From: JAKVBK01 sp022447275
GTDB taxonomy: Bacteria > Pseudomonadota > Alphaproteobacteria > Rhodobacterales > Rhodobacteraceae
Direction of reading: 5' to 3'
Assembly: GCA_047125605.1 (NCBI GenBank)
Contig: CP138932.1
Span: 372,001 to 436,000 of the forward strand
DNA: 64,000 bases
Position numbers and translations under genes: made by a program. Below the pieces are notes generated by a model. The model did not search any database and was not told the DNA's origin. It saw only the letters and a program-made list of their open reading frames with translations. This document shows, piece after piece, positions 25,493 to 33,632 of this stretch (position 1 is the stretch's first letter; each line of letters begins with the position of its first letter).

Positions 25493-27574
25493 TCATAAAC
25501 TCGATTCCGCCGTGATCAAGCCCAAGCTTTTCAGCTTCAGGAAGACTTGCTGTGCGCAGTAATCCACATCGACCGTTTCCGTATCGAGGCGCAGTTCGGG
25601 CTTCTCGGGCGTGTCATAGGGATCAGAAATCCCGGTGAATTCCTTGATCTTCCCTTCGCGTGCAAGCTTGTAGAGGCCCTTGCGATCCCGACGTTCGCAT
25701 TCTTCGATGGACGTCGCCACATGGACTTCGACGAAGGCCCCGTAGGCTTCGATGCCCTGACGCACCTGACGGCGCGTATTGGCGTAGGGGGCGATCGGGG
25801 CGCAGATGGCAATGCCGCCATTCTTCGTGATCTCGGAGGCGACATAGCCGATGCGCTGGATGTTCAGATCGCGATGCTCTTTCGAGAAACCCAACTCTGA
25901 GCTGAGGTTTTTGCGCACGATATCCCCGTCAAGCAGGGTGACTGGACGCCCGCCCATTTCCATCAGCTTGACCATGAGCGCGTTGGCAATCGTGGATTTG
26001 CCGGACCCAGAAAATCCGGTGAAGAATACGGTGAAGCCCTGCTTGGACCGCGGTGGGCGGGTTTTGCGCAGTTCAGTCACGACTTCAGGGAACGAGAACC
26101 ACTCCGGGATTTCGAGCCCTTCGGCCAGTCTGCGGCGCAGTTCTGTGCCCGAAATGTTCAGGACGGTGACGCCTTCTTCGATCGTGTCTGCGGGCTCGTA
26201 CTGGGCGCGCTCCTGCACATAGACCATGTGCTTGAAGGGAACCATTTCGATGCCCATTTCGGCCTCATACTGGCGGAACAGATCCTGCGCGTCATAGGGC
26301 CCGTAGAAATCTTCGCCCTGGCTGTTCTTGCCGGGGCCGGCATGGTCGCGGCCCACGATGAAATGGGTGACGCCGTGATTTTTGCGGATCAACCCATGCC
26401 AGACGGCTTCGCGCGGGCCGGCCATGCGCATGGCAAGGCCGAGCAGCGACATGGTTGTGGTTGCAGCCGGATATTTGTCCAGTACGGCCTCATAGCAGCG
26501 CACCCGGGTAAAGTGATCCACGTCGCCCGGTTTCGTCATGCCAACGATGGGGTGGATCAACAGGTTGGCCTGAGCTTCCTTTGCGGCCCGGAAAGTGAGT
26601 TCCTGATGCGCCCGGTGCAGGGGATTGCGCGTTTGGAACGCCACGATGCGGCGCCAGCCCATCTTGCGGAAATAGGCGCGCAATTCGTTCGGGGTGTCGC
26701 GGCGCGCGCGGAAATCGTAGTGAACCGGTTGCTGGATGCCTGTGATCGGCCCGCCCAGATAAACATTCCCGGCAGTGTTGTGCAGATAGTCGACAGCCGG
26801 ATGTGCAATATCATCCGCGCCAAAGACTTTCTCGGCCTCACGGGCTTTGTTGGGGGTGTATTTCGAGGTCACTGACAGGATGGCGAGTATAACCCCCTCC
26901 TGGTCCCGCAGGGCGATGTCCTGGCCCTCTTCAATGCCGTCGGCAAACTTCTCGGAGACATCGAGCGTGATCGGCATCGGCCAAAGCTGCCCATCGCTCA
27001 GGCGCATGTTGTCCACCACGCCGTTGTAGTCTTCCTCAGTCAGGAAGCCTTTGAGCGGATTGAAGCCGCCATTCATCAGCAATTCCAGATCGCAAATCTG
27101 GCGTGACGAAAGATCCCAAGACACGAGGTCTGCTGCTTCGCGTTTCAGCTTTTGTGCGCTGTCATAGGAGACATAAAGCTCTGGGATGGGGGCATGGATT
27201 TGCTGCATGGATGGTAACCTTGGTTTACTAAGAGAAAGCCCGCTGGACGCGCCTGTGAGCTCCGCGTGGAGCGCATCATATTCGGCAAGTTTGCGGGTGA
27301 GGAATTGATCTGTGAGTGCCAGCTTGGTGGCTGCGCCTTTTGCCGTGAGGCCATATGCAAAGCGTTGACGGCGGTCTGGGCCGTCCCGCTCGGCAACAGT
27401 TATGAGGTCGGCCTGAGAGGCGGCGCGCAACAGCTTGTTGAGGCCCCCAAGGCTGATGCCCAGGGCTTCTGCTGTCATGCGTTGCGACGCCTGCGGCGCG
27501 GCGTCAAGCTGACGCAGCAGGCGAAACAGCAAGTCGCTATCAAGCATGGGCATATTTTCAGGCTGTTCGGCCAT
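25493..27574 (-). CDS. MarR-like domain fused to bifunctional ATP sulfurylase/APS kinase
   Basis: Assimilatory sulfate activation: ATP sulfurylase makes APS from sulfate and ATP, and APS kinase makes PAPS. Of 693 residues, about 8-105 resemble the EPS-associated MarR-type winged-helix regulators (helix-turn-helix about 28-60). ATP sulfurylase occupies about 123-505, with QTRNPLHRAH at 314-323 and GRDHAGPG at 407-414. APS kinase occupies about 511-693, with P-loop GFSGSGKST at 519-527. The frame is open throughout. A separate enzyme start at Met123 (27208) is possible, since ATP sulfurylases usually begin there, but its ribosome site is weak. The first-codon choice among 27574, 27553 and 27547 is uncertain. 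Confidence 0.93.
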   Translation of the reverse strand: MAEQPENMPMLDSDLLFRLLRQLDAAPQASQRMTAEALGISLGGLNKLLRAASQADLITVAERDGPDRRQRFAYGLTAKGAATKLALTDQFLTRKLAEYDALHAELTGASSGLSLSKPRLPSMQQIHAPIPELYVSYDSAQKLKREAADLVSWDLSSRQICDLELLMNGGFNPLKGFLTEEDYNGVVDNMRLSDGQLWPMPITLDVSEKFADGIEEGQDIALRDQEGVILAILSVTSKYTPNKAREAEKVFGADDIAHPAVDYLHNTAGNVYLGGPITGIQQPVHYDFRARRDTPNELRAYFRKMGWRRIVAFQTRNPLHRAHQELTFRAAKEAQANLLIHPIVGMTKPGDVDHFTRVRCYEAVLDKYPAATTTMSLLGLAMRMAGPREAVWHGLIRKNHGVTHFIVGRDHAGPGKNSQGEDFYGPYDAQDLFRQYEAEMGIEMVPFKHMVYVQERAQYEPADTIEEGVTVLNISGTELRRRLAEGLEIPEWFSFPEVVTELRKTRPPRSKQGFTVFFTGFSGSGKSTIANALMVKLMEMGGRPVTLLDGDIVRKNLSSELGFSKEHRDLNIQRIGYVASEITKNGGIAICAPIAPYANTRRQVRQGIEAYGAFVEVHVATSIEECERRDRKGLYKLAREGKIKEFTGISDPYDTPEKPELRLDTETVDVDYCAQQVFLKLKSLGLITAESSL

Positions 27575-27590
27575 TGCGGGACTCAGGTTT

Positions 27591-27604
27591 GTTCACGCGT
27601 GAAC
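27591..27604. promoter_or_regulatory. perfect 14-bp palindrome upstream of the sulfate-activation gene
   Basis: GTTCACGCGTGAAC reads the same on both strands. It lies 17-30 bases in front of the ATG at 27574, where it would cover the promoter or leader of the MarR-SAT/APS-kinase gene. A site of this size and symmetry suits a dimeric winged-helix protein. That the fused domain binds it is inference. Confidence 0.5.
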
Positions 27605-27804
27605 GCATTGCATAAGCAAACTTCAAAAGAAAGAAAAAAATGACTTCAAGGAGGGGAAAATCCGCATGACGGAATACGGGCCTCGCCCGCTTTCGAGGCC
27701 GAGAGTCTAGGCCGCAGGGCCAGGCGCATGAAGGGCAGAGATGTTTGTGTGGTTCCCCGCGCCGCCCAAAAGGCTCTGGCGCGGGTCTTGGCACGTGATG
27801 CAGA

Positions 27805-28779
27805 TTACTCGGCGGCGTGTGCCGTGCTGTCCTCGTGTTCAGCGAGGAACCGCTCAGCTTCGAGCGCGGCCATGCAGCCCATGCCCGCTGAGGTCACGGC
27901 TTGGCGATAGATATGATCTGTCAGGTCGCCTGCCGCGAAGACGCCTGGAATGGATGTGGCCGTGCTGTCCGCCTGGGTGACAACATAGCCCCCCATATGC
28001 GTTTCCAGCTGGTCCTTGACCAATTCGTTGGCGGGGGCGTGGCCGATGGCGACGAAGACCCCGTCGCAGGGCAGTTCCTGCGTTGCGCCCGTGTCACGAT
28101 GGGCCAAGCGTACACCTGTAACGCCTTTGGGCTCTGTATCGCCGAGTACTTCGTCGACTACGTGGTCCCATACAGTTTCGATCTTGGGATGCTTGAACAA
28201 ACGGTCTTGCAGGATTTTCTCGGCGCGCAGCGTATCCCGGCGATGTACCAGCGTGACCTTGGAGGCAAAGTTGGTCAGAAACAGCGCTTCCTCCACGGCG
28301 GTATTGCCGCCCCCCACAACCACAACTTCTCGGCCCCGGTAGAAGAAGCCATCGCAGGTGGCGCATGCGGAGACGCCGAAGCCCTTGAAGGTTTCTTCGC
28401 TCTCAAGGCCGAGCCAGCGCGCCTGCGCACCGGTTGCCAAGATCACAGCGTCGGCGGTGTATGTGGTGCCACTGTCGCCGATGGCGGTGAAGGGGCGCTT
28501 TGAGAGGTCAATGGAGTTGATGTGATCGCCAATGATTTCGGTGCCAACGGCTTTGGCATGGGCTTCCATGTTGACCATGAGGTCAGGGCCCTGGATCTCG
28601 GTTTCACCGGGCCAGTTTTCCACTTCGGTTGTGATCGTCAACTGGCCACCGGGCTGGATGCCCTGAACCAGGATCGGGTCGAGCATTGCGCGGCTGGCAT
28701 AAACCGCAGCCGTATAGCCGGCCGGGCCCGATCCAATGATCAAAACGCGGGTGTGGCGGTGGGTCGAATCTACGGTCAT
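27805..28779 (-). CDS. trxB: thioredoxin-disulfide reductase
   Basis: FAD-dependent enzyme that reduces thioredoxin with NADPH (324 residues). FAD-binding IIGSGPAGYTAA lies at 14-25, the redox-active CATC at 139-142, the NADPH-binding VVGGGNTAVEEA in the second domain, and FAAGDLTDHIYRQ near the C-terminus. ATG 28779 follows GAGGCGCC; the longer frame to 28866 adds a tail not seen in the family. It is divergent from the Lrp-type regulator gene, an arrangement that suggests local control. Confidence 0.96.
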   Translation of the reverse strand: MTVDSTHRHTRVLIIGSGPAGYTAAVYASRAMLDPILVQGIQPGGQLTITTEVENWPGETEIQGPDLMVNMEAHAKAVGTEIIGDHINSIDLSKRPFTAIGDSGTTYTADAVILATGAQARWLGLESEETFKGFGVSACATCDGFFYRGREVVVVGGGNTAVEEALFLTNFASKVTLVHRRDTLRAEKILQDRLFKHPKIETVWDHVVDEVLGDTEPKGVTGVRLAHRDTGATQELPCDGVFVAIGHAPANELVKDQLETHMGGYVVTQADSTATSIPGVFAAGDLTDHIYRQAVTSAGMGCMAALEAERFLAEHEDSTAHAAE

Positions 28780-29023
28780 CTGGCGCCTCATATCTGCAGG
28801 TGTGGTATATAGGAACGAGACGGCCGGAAGGACAAGAGAGAGGGTGCATGGGCCGCGTTCTTGCATGCGTAATCGTCTTTCTGCCGCCCGAAACTTGTGC
28901 AGGCTGCTCTGATTGATTGCGCCATATTGTCCTACAGAGCTTTCATAATGTTGCGTGACTGTGAAATATTATTGCGCTTGTGTTGCCCCTGTTGTATCAA
29001 TCAGCCCAAAGCCAGGGGGACAC

Positions 29024-29524
29024 ATGCCAACGTCAAAATTGGATCCGATTGACCGAATGATCCTTGCAGAATTGCAGGGAGATGGGCGTATGACAAATGT
29101 CGAACTGGCCCGTCGGGTCGGGATTTCGGCCCCGCCTTGCCTGCGTCGCGTCCGGACCTTGGAAGAGACCGGCTACATTCGGGGCTACCATGCGGACGTG
29201 GACGCGCGCGCGCTTGGCTTTGAGGTGCAAGTGTTCGCAATGGTTGGCTTGAGCAGCCAGGCTGAGGTGGATCTTTCTGCCTTTGAAGCCAAGTGCCAGG
29301 AATGGCCCTTGGTCCGTGAATGCCACATGCTCAACGGTGAGATTGATTTCATTCTGAAATGCGTTGCACCGGACCTGTCGACATTCCAGAGTTTCCTGAC
29401 CGGAGATTTGACGGCAGAGCCAAATGTGGCCAGCGTCAAGACTTCGCTTGTGATCCGGGCGGCCAAAGAAGCCCAATCTGTGCCGTTTTCCGTGCTTGAG
29501 GCGCGCTTGGCACAAAGCGCGTGA
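29024..29524 (+). CDS. Lrp/AsnC family transcriptional regulator
   Basis: A 166-residue regulator with an N-terminal AsnC-type helix-turn-helix (LDPIDRMILAEL to VGISAPPCLRRVRTLE, about 5-48) and a C-terminal RAM/ligand-binding domain (about 65-150), which usually senses amino acids. ATG 29024 has an AGGGGGACAC site; the longer frame from 28955 is not needed. Divergent from trxB across a 244-base gap that turns AT-rich near 28930-28975, a likely binding region. The effector is unknown. Confidence 0.92.
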   Translation: MPTSKLDPIDRMILAELQGDGRMTNVELARRVGISAPPCLRRVRTLEETGYIRGYHADVDARALGFEVQVFAMVGLSSQAEVDLSAFEAKCQEWPLVRECHMLNGEIDFILKCVAPDLSTFQSFLTGDLTAEPNVASVKTSLVIRAAKEAQSVPFSVLEARLAQSA

Positions 29525-29549
29525 GCGTGCCCTGTGGGCCGTTAGCGGA

Positions 29550-29593
29550 GCGCTGGAACCGGGGCGTTCCAGCGCCATCGGGGCGTCGCCCCG
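29550..29593. terminator. tandem stem-loops between convergent lrp and TIGR02186 genes
   Basis: GCGCTGGAAC/GTTCCAGCGC (29550-29559 with 29566-29575) forms a 10-bp stem, and CGGGGC/GCCCCG (29579-29584 with 29588-29593) a second. They sit in the only gap between two genes that point at each other, so they probably end both transcripts. The flank GACCCCAGAGTATTTC resembles a sequence that, from memory, recurs after genes in Rhodobacteraceae. Confidence 0.55.
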
Positions 29594-29644
29594 GACCCCA
29601 GAGTATTTCAAAGACAAAGACGCTCTGGCCGCCCTTGTTGCGCG

Positions 29645-30421
29645 TTAGCTTTGCAAATATCTGAAAGCGGTGGATGCGCCCCATCCGGCAACGATGGCGA
29701 TCGTTAGTGAAAGCAGCCCATAGACCAGGGGTTGCTCATGGGCGAGGGTGTAGATGAAGCGTTCAAGCCCTACCTTGCGCACGGCGATCAGAGTGTCTTC
29801 CTCCGCGACGACCTGCTTGTCGCGGGTCAGAAAGATACGCACTTCGTAGTCGCCTTCCACGAGATTGGCGGGCAGGGCGACGCGGCTGCGGAACAGGGTT
29901 TGCTCTTGCAGGCTGACGCCCCCTTCCTCCACGCGGTACAAGCCTTCATCTTTGCGGATGCGGATCAAAGCGTCTGTAAAGCTTTCGGGTTGATCGACCT
30001 CTTGTGGCGCCCCGACCGAGCGGATTGCTCTGGGGATTGAGATCCGGTGGCGCAGATCTTCGGTGTCGGCGAGGATGTCAGCCATGGGGCCCGTCGACGT
30101 GATGGCATAGAAGCTGGGGGCGGCGTCGACCTCCACAGCTTCGGTGTTTACCCATATGCCGGCAACCTTTTCCTTTCGACGCACGAGGACGGGCTTGGAA
30201 GGGCCGGAAACGGTTATTATGATCTCCAGTGGATCAGCCTCTTGCGGGGGGGCGTCGCGCCGGATTGCCCCGAAGATCATCAGTTCAGAGCCGTCAAAAT
30301 TTGCTGTGATTGACACCGAGCGTTGCGACAGATCCGCGACGATGTCCTGTGCCTGGGCAGATGGTGTTGGACTAATTAGGGCGAGGCAGATGCCAAGCAG
30401 GGCGCACAGACGAAGGGCCAT
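29645..30421 (-). CDS. TIGR02186 family membrane-anchored protein
   Basis: A 258-residue protein with a Sec signal peptide (residues 1-24, cleavage after SAQA), a periplasmic beta-rich domain, and a single C-terminal membrane helix (about 231-253) ending RYLQS. It belongs to the TIGR02186 conserved hypothetical family. Its ATG lies 2 bases after the TSUP stop codon. The pairing with a TSUP transporter points to a partner role in transport, which is inferred from context only. Confidence 0.82.
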   Translation of the reverse strand: MALRLCALLGICLALISPTPSAQAQDIVADLSQRSVSITANFDGSELMIFGAIRRDAPPQEADPLEIIITVSGPSKPVLVRRKEKVAGIWVNTEAVEVDAAPSFYAITSTGPMADILADTEDLRHRISIPRAIRSVGAPQEVDQPESFTDALIRIRKDEGLYRVEEGGVSLQEQTLFRSRVALPANLVEGDYEVRIFLTRDKQVVAEEDTLIAVRKVGLERFIYTLAHEQPLVYGLLSLTIAIVAGWGASTAFRYLQS

Positions 30422-30423
30422 GA

Positions 30424-31356
30424 TCAATGTCCTCCCGCATCGCCAAGGGAGTACAGCTCAGCGGGTTGCAGAAGCAGTTCCAGAGCCAGTTTCCCACACA
30501 CCACCAAGACAAGCGCAGCCAGCAACACGCGCAGCTGCTCGGCCTGTAGCCGTGCGCCGATCCGCGTTCCAATCTGAGCGCCGACAACGCCCCCCAGCAA
30601 CAGCAGCACGGCCAGCGCCATATCCACCGTGTAGTTTGTGGTGGCGTGGAGCAGCGTGGTGAAGGCTGTGACGAAGATGATCTGGAACAGTGAGGTACCG
30701 ACGACAACTTTGGTGGGCATACCGAGCAGATAAATCATCGCAGGGACCATGATGAAGCCCCCGCCGACGCCCATTATAGCGGCTAAAATTCCGACCAGCA
30801 GCCCCACGAGCAGGGGCGGGATGATGGAAATGTAAAGACCGGAGGTTCTAAACCGCATCTTGAAGGGCAGAGTGTGCACCCATTTGCGTTCCCGACGGCG
30901 CGGAAGCGCGACAGGCTTGCCCTTGGCCGCGCTCCGTGCGCGCCGGATGGCCCCGAGGCTTTCTATGAACATCAGGCTGCCGATGATGCCGAGGAACACC
31001 ACGTAGCAAAGACGGACAAGCAGATCGACCTGGCCCATGCTGCGCAGGTAGTTGAACAGCACCACCCCCAAAGCTGCACCCACTAGGCCACCGGCCAGCA
31101 GCACAGTGCCCATTCGCAAGTCCACCGTTTTCCGTCTGAGATGGGCAAGGACGCCCGAAAAGGACGAAGCCACGATCTGGTTTGCTTCGGTGGCGACGGC
31201 AACAGCCGGCGGGATGCCAATAAAAAATAGCAGCGGCGTCATGAGGAACCCACCACCGACGCCAAACATCCCCGAAAGCACACCCACCATGCCGCCCAGC
31301 CCTAAAAGCAGGAACGCATTGACCGACACCTCGGCGATGGGGAGGTAAATCTGCAT
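30424..31356 (-). CDS. TSUP family transporter (TauE/SafE-like)
   Basis: A 310-residue inner-membrane protein with eight or so hydrophobic helices and the two internal glycine-rich repeats typical of TSUP (GMFGVGGGFLMTPLLFF near 29-45 and IMGVGGGFIMVPAMIYL in the second half). A basic cytoplasmic loop (about 135-165) joins the halves. TSUP proteins export or import small sulfur compounds or other organic anions; the substrate here is not known. It is cotranscribed with the TIGR02186 gene. Confidence 0.88.
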   Translation of the reverse strand: MQIYLPIAEVSVNAFLLLGLGGMVGVLSGMFGVGGGFLMTPLLFFIGIPPAVAVATEANQIVASSFSGVLAHLRRKTVDLRMGTVLLAGGLVGAALGVVLFNYLRSMGQVDLLVRLCYVVFLGIIGSLMFIESLGAIRRARSAAKGKPVALPRRRERKWVHTLPFKMRFRTSGLYISIIPPLLVGLLVGILAAIMGVGGGFIMVPAMIYLLGMPTKVVVGTSLFQIIFVTAFTTLLHATTNYTVDMALAVLLLLGGVVGAQIGTRIGARLQAEQLRVLLAALVLVVCGKLALELLLQPAELYSLGDAGGH

Positions 31357-31525
31357 GGCCCCAGAAAAACCTTTTGCAGGGAAATGGCAACGGTAGCGGG
31401 GAAGCTACCGCTCTAGGTCGGCGGTTTGGCGCAGGATCGTGCCGGAAATCAACCTCTAAATGTAATCGCTTTCATCAAGAGGCAGAATTTGGCTGCTCTT
31501 GGGGCTGTGCGGCCGTTGAAAGACA

Positions 31526-31551
31526 GGCCCGCGGTTATCTTTCCGCGGGCC
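31526..31551 (-). terminator. terminator of the BMP-type ABC transporter operon
   Basis: GGCCCGCGG (31526-31534) pairs perfectly with CCGCGGGCC (31543-31551) over an 8-base loop. On the minus strand it is followed by TGTCTTTC. It lies 10 bases after the stop of the last permease gene. Confidence 0.8.
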
Positions 31552-31560
31552 TTATGTTTG

Positions 31561-32529
31561 TCAGCGTTCCTTGACGTAGGGCTCTCCGCCGGCGCGGGGC
31601 GGGATGGCCTTGCCGACGAAGCCAGCAAGAATCACAACTGTCAGAACGTAGGGCAGCGCATCGAGCAATTGAACCTGCACGGGTATGCCAATCAGGCCTT
31701 CGATCAGGTCTGGACGCAGGGCGAGGGCCTGCAGAAAGCCGAACAGCATACAGGCGGCCAGCGCATACCAAGGGCGCCATTTGGCAAAGATCAGCGCGGC
31801 GAGGGCGATAAAGCCGCGTCCGGCGGTCATGTCTTTTACAAAGCCCGCCTGCAGCGCCGTGGAAAGATAGGCGCCCGCGATGCCACAAAGCACGCCGCAG
31901 ATACAGACAGCCGCATAACGCAGGCCAATTACCGAGATGCCGGCCGTGTCGACCGCGGCCGGGTTTTCGCCCACTGCGCGCAGGCGCAGGCCGAAGCGGG
32001 TGCGGTACAGGATCCACCAAGTGGCGGGCACGCAGAACAGCGCGACATAAACGAGGATGGAATGGCCTGAAAGCAGCTCCGAATAGATTGGGCCGATAAA
32101 GGGCACGGGTTCGATACTGTCCGCGAAGGGCAGGGTGATCGGCTCGAACCGGGCGCCGCCGAAGAGCGAAGGCGTCCGTCCGCCCTGACCGAACCAGCTT
32201 TGCGCCACAAGCACCGTCATCCCGGCAGCGAGGAAGTTGATGGCCACGCCGGAAATCAGCTGGTTGCCCCGGAAGGTGATGGACGCCAGACCGTGCAGCC
32301 CTGACAGCAACATGGAGGAGGCAATCCCCGCCAGTAGCCCCAGCCAAACAGAGCCGGATGTATAAGCGATTGCGGCAGAAAACATTGCTGCAACCAGCAT
32401 CTTGCCTTCAAGACCGATATCAAAGATGCCAGCTCGCTCTGAGAAAAGGCCGGCGAGGCAGGCCAGAAGCAGAGGCGTTGCGAGGCGGACGGTGCTGTCG
32501 AGCACCTGAATCAATGTCAGGAAATCCAT
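31561..32529 (-). CDS. ABC transporter permease (YufQ/NupC-type)
   Basis: A 322-residue membrane permease of the branched-chain/nucleoside type, with about eight helices and the motif LFSERAGIFDIGLEGKML near residues 26-43, which is shared by BMP-linked nucleoside importers. ATG 32529 lies 4 bases after the stop of the upstream permease gene; the frame from 32562 would overlap it. It is the last gene of a four-gene importer operon. Confidence 0.9.
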   Translation of the reverse strand: MDFLTLIQVLDSTVRLATPLLLACLAGLFSERAGIFDIGLEGKMLVAAMFSAAIAYTSGSVWLGLLAGIASSMLLSGLHGLASITFRGNQLISGVAINFLAAGMTVLVAQSWFGQGGRTPSLFGGARFEPITLPFADSIEPVPFIGPIYSELLSGHSILVYVALFCVPATWWILYRTRFGLRLRAVGENPAAVDTAGISVIGLRYAAVCICGVLCGIAGAYLSTALQAGFVKDMTAGRGFIALAALIFAKWRPWYALAACMLFGFLQALALRPDLIEGLIGIPVQVQLLDALPYVLTVVILAGFVGKAIPPRAGGEPYVKER

Positions 32530-32533
32530 TTGA

Positions 32534-33631
32534 TCAGCCCTCCTTCCGGCGGTTGAGCGCAAGGAAAATCCGTTCGATCGGCATCCGAACCATATTGTCG
32601 AGCGCGCCTGTGAAGAGGATCACAAGGGCCTGGATCACGACGATCAGTTCGCGCGGGATGGAGGTGAACAGCGCCAATTCGGCCCCACCCTGGTAAAGAA
32701 AGCCGAACAGGATCGCTGCCAAGGCCACGCCAAAGGGATGGCTGCGGCCCATCAGGGCTACGGCGATGCCGATGAAACCAGCCCCCTCTACGGAGTTGAG
32801 CACAAGCCGCTCTGCCTCGCCCATCACGTTGTTGATGGCCATCAGCCCCGCGAGGCCGCCCGAAATCAGCATGGCGATCATGGTGATCCGCACGCCAGAA
32901 ATCCCGGCATAGCGCGCCGCGCTTTCGGAATGGCCGAAGGCGCGGATTTCATAGCCAAGACGCGTGCGCCAGATCAGCAGCCAGACTAGGAAACAGGCCA
33001 GCAGGGCGATCAGAAACGAGATGTTGACCGGGGCAGCCTTCGAGAACGGGATGCCAAACACAGCTAGCATGTCGTGCAGCGTCGGCAGGTTTGTGCCCTC
33101 GGGGAAGCGGGCGGTGGCCGGGTCCATGGCACCATCGGGCCGCAAGACGTTGACCAGCATGTAGTTGAGGACGGCGGCCGCGATAAAGTTGAACATGATC
33201 GTGGTGATCACGATATGGCTGCCGCGCTTGGCCTGCAGCCAGGCCGGGATGGCTGCCCAAGCCGCGCCGAACAAGGCGCCGCCTGCCATTGCCGCGATCA
33301 ACGCCAATGTCCAATGGGGCCATTCGAAAGACAGGCAGACGAGCGCCACGCCAAGCCCGCCGAGCGTGGCCTGGCCTTCGCCGCCGATATTGAACAGGCG
33401 GGCATGAAAGGCCACGGCCACTGCAAGGCCCGTGAACATGAAGTTCGTCGCGTAATAGAGGGTGTAGCCCCAGCCATAGGTTGACCCCAAAGCCCCGGTT
33501 ACCATCATCTGCAAAGCTTCCAGCGGGTTTTCACCGATCGCCAGAATCACAAGCCCGGACAGGGCGAAAGCAAGAAAGAGGGAGATCAGAGGTACAAGGA
33601 CCACGTCTGCCCAGTTTGGCATCTTGTCCAT
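32534..33631 (-). CDS. ABC transporter permease (YufP-type)
   Basis: A 365-residue inner-membrane permease with about ten helices. The segment FHARLFNIGGEGQATLGG near 79-96 is the counterpart of the motif in its partner, and RAFGHSESAARYAGI is the cytoplasmic coupling loop that contacts the ATPase. It pairs with the second permease and the ATPase to import a substrate delivered by the BMP-type binding protein, probably nucleosides or related purines by family precedent. Confidence 0.9.
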   Translation of the reverse strand: MDKMPNWADVVLVPLISLFLAFALSGLVILAIGENPLEALQMMVTGALGSTYGWGYTLYYATNFMFTGLAVAVAFHARLFNIGGEGQATLGGLGVALVCLSFEWPHWTLALIAAMAGGALFGAAWAAIPAWLQAKRGSHIVITTIMFNFIAAAVLNYMLVNVLRPDGAMDPATARFPEGTNLPTLHDMLAVFGIPFSKAAPVNISFLIALLACFLVWLLIWRTRLGYEIRAFGHSESAARYAGISGVRITMIAMLISGGLAGLMAINNVMGEAERLVLNSVEGAGFIGIAVALMGRSHPFGVALAAILFGFLYQGGAELALFTSIPRELIVVIQALVILFTGALDNMVRMPIERIFLALNRRKEG

Positions 33632-33632
33632 C

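Noticed and set aside
27591..27604. Palindrome considered as a LexA (SOS) box
   Set aside because: Alphaproteobacterial LexA sites are GAAC-N7-GTTC; here the half-sites are in the opposite order (GTTC...GAAC) with a different spacing.
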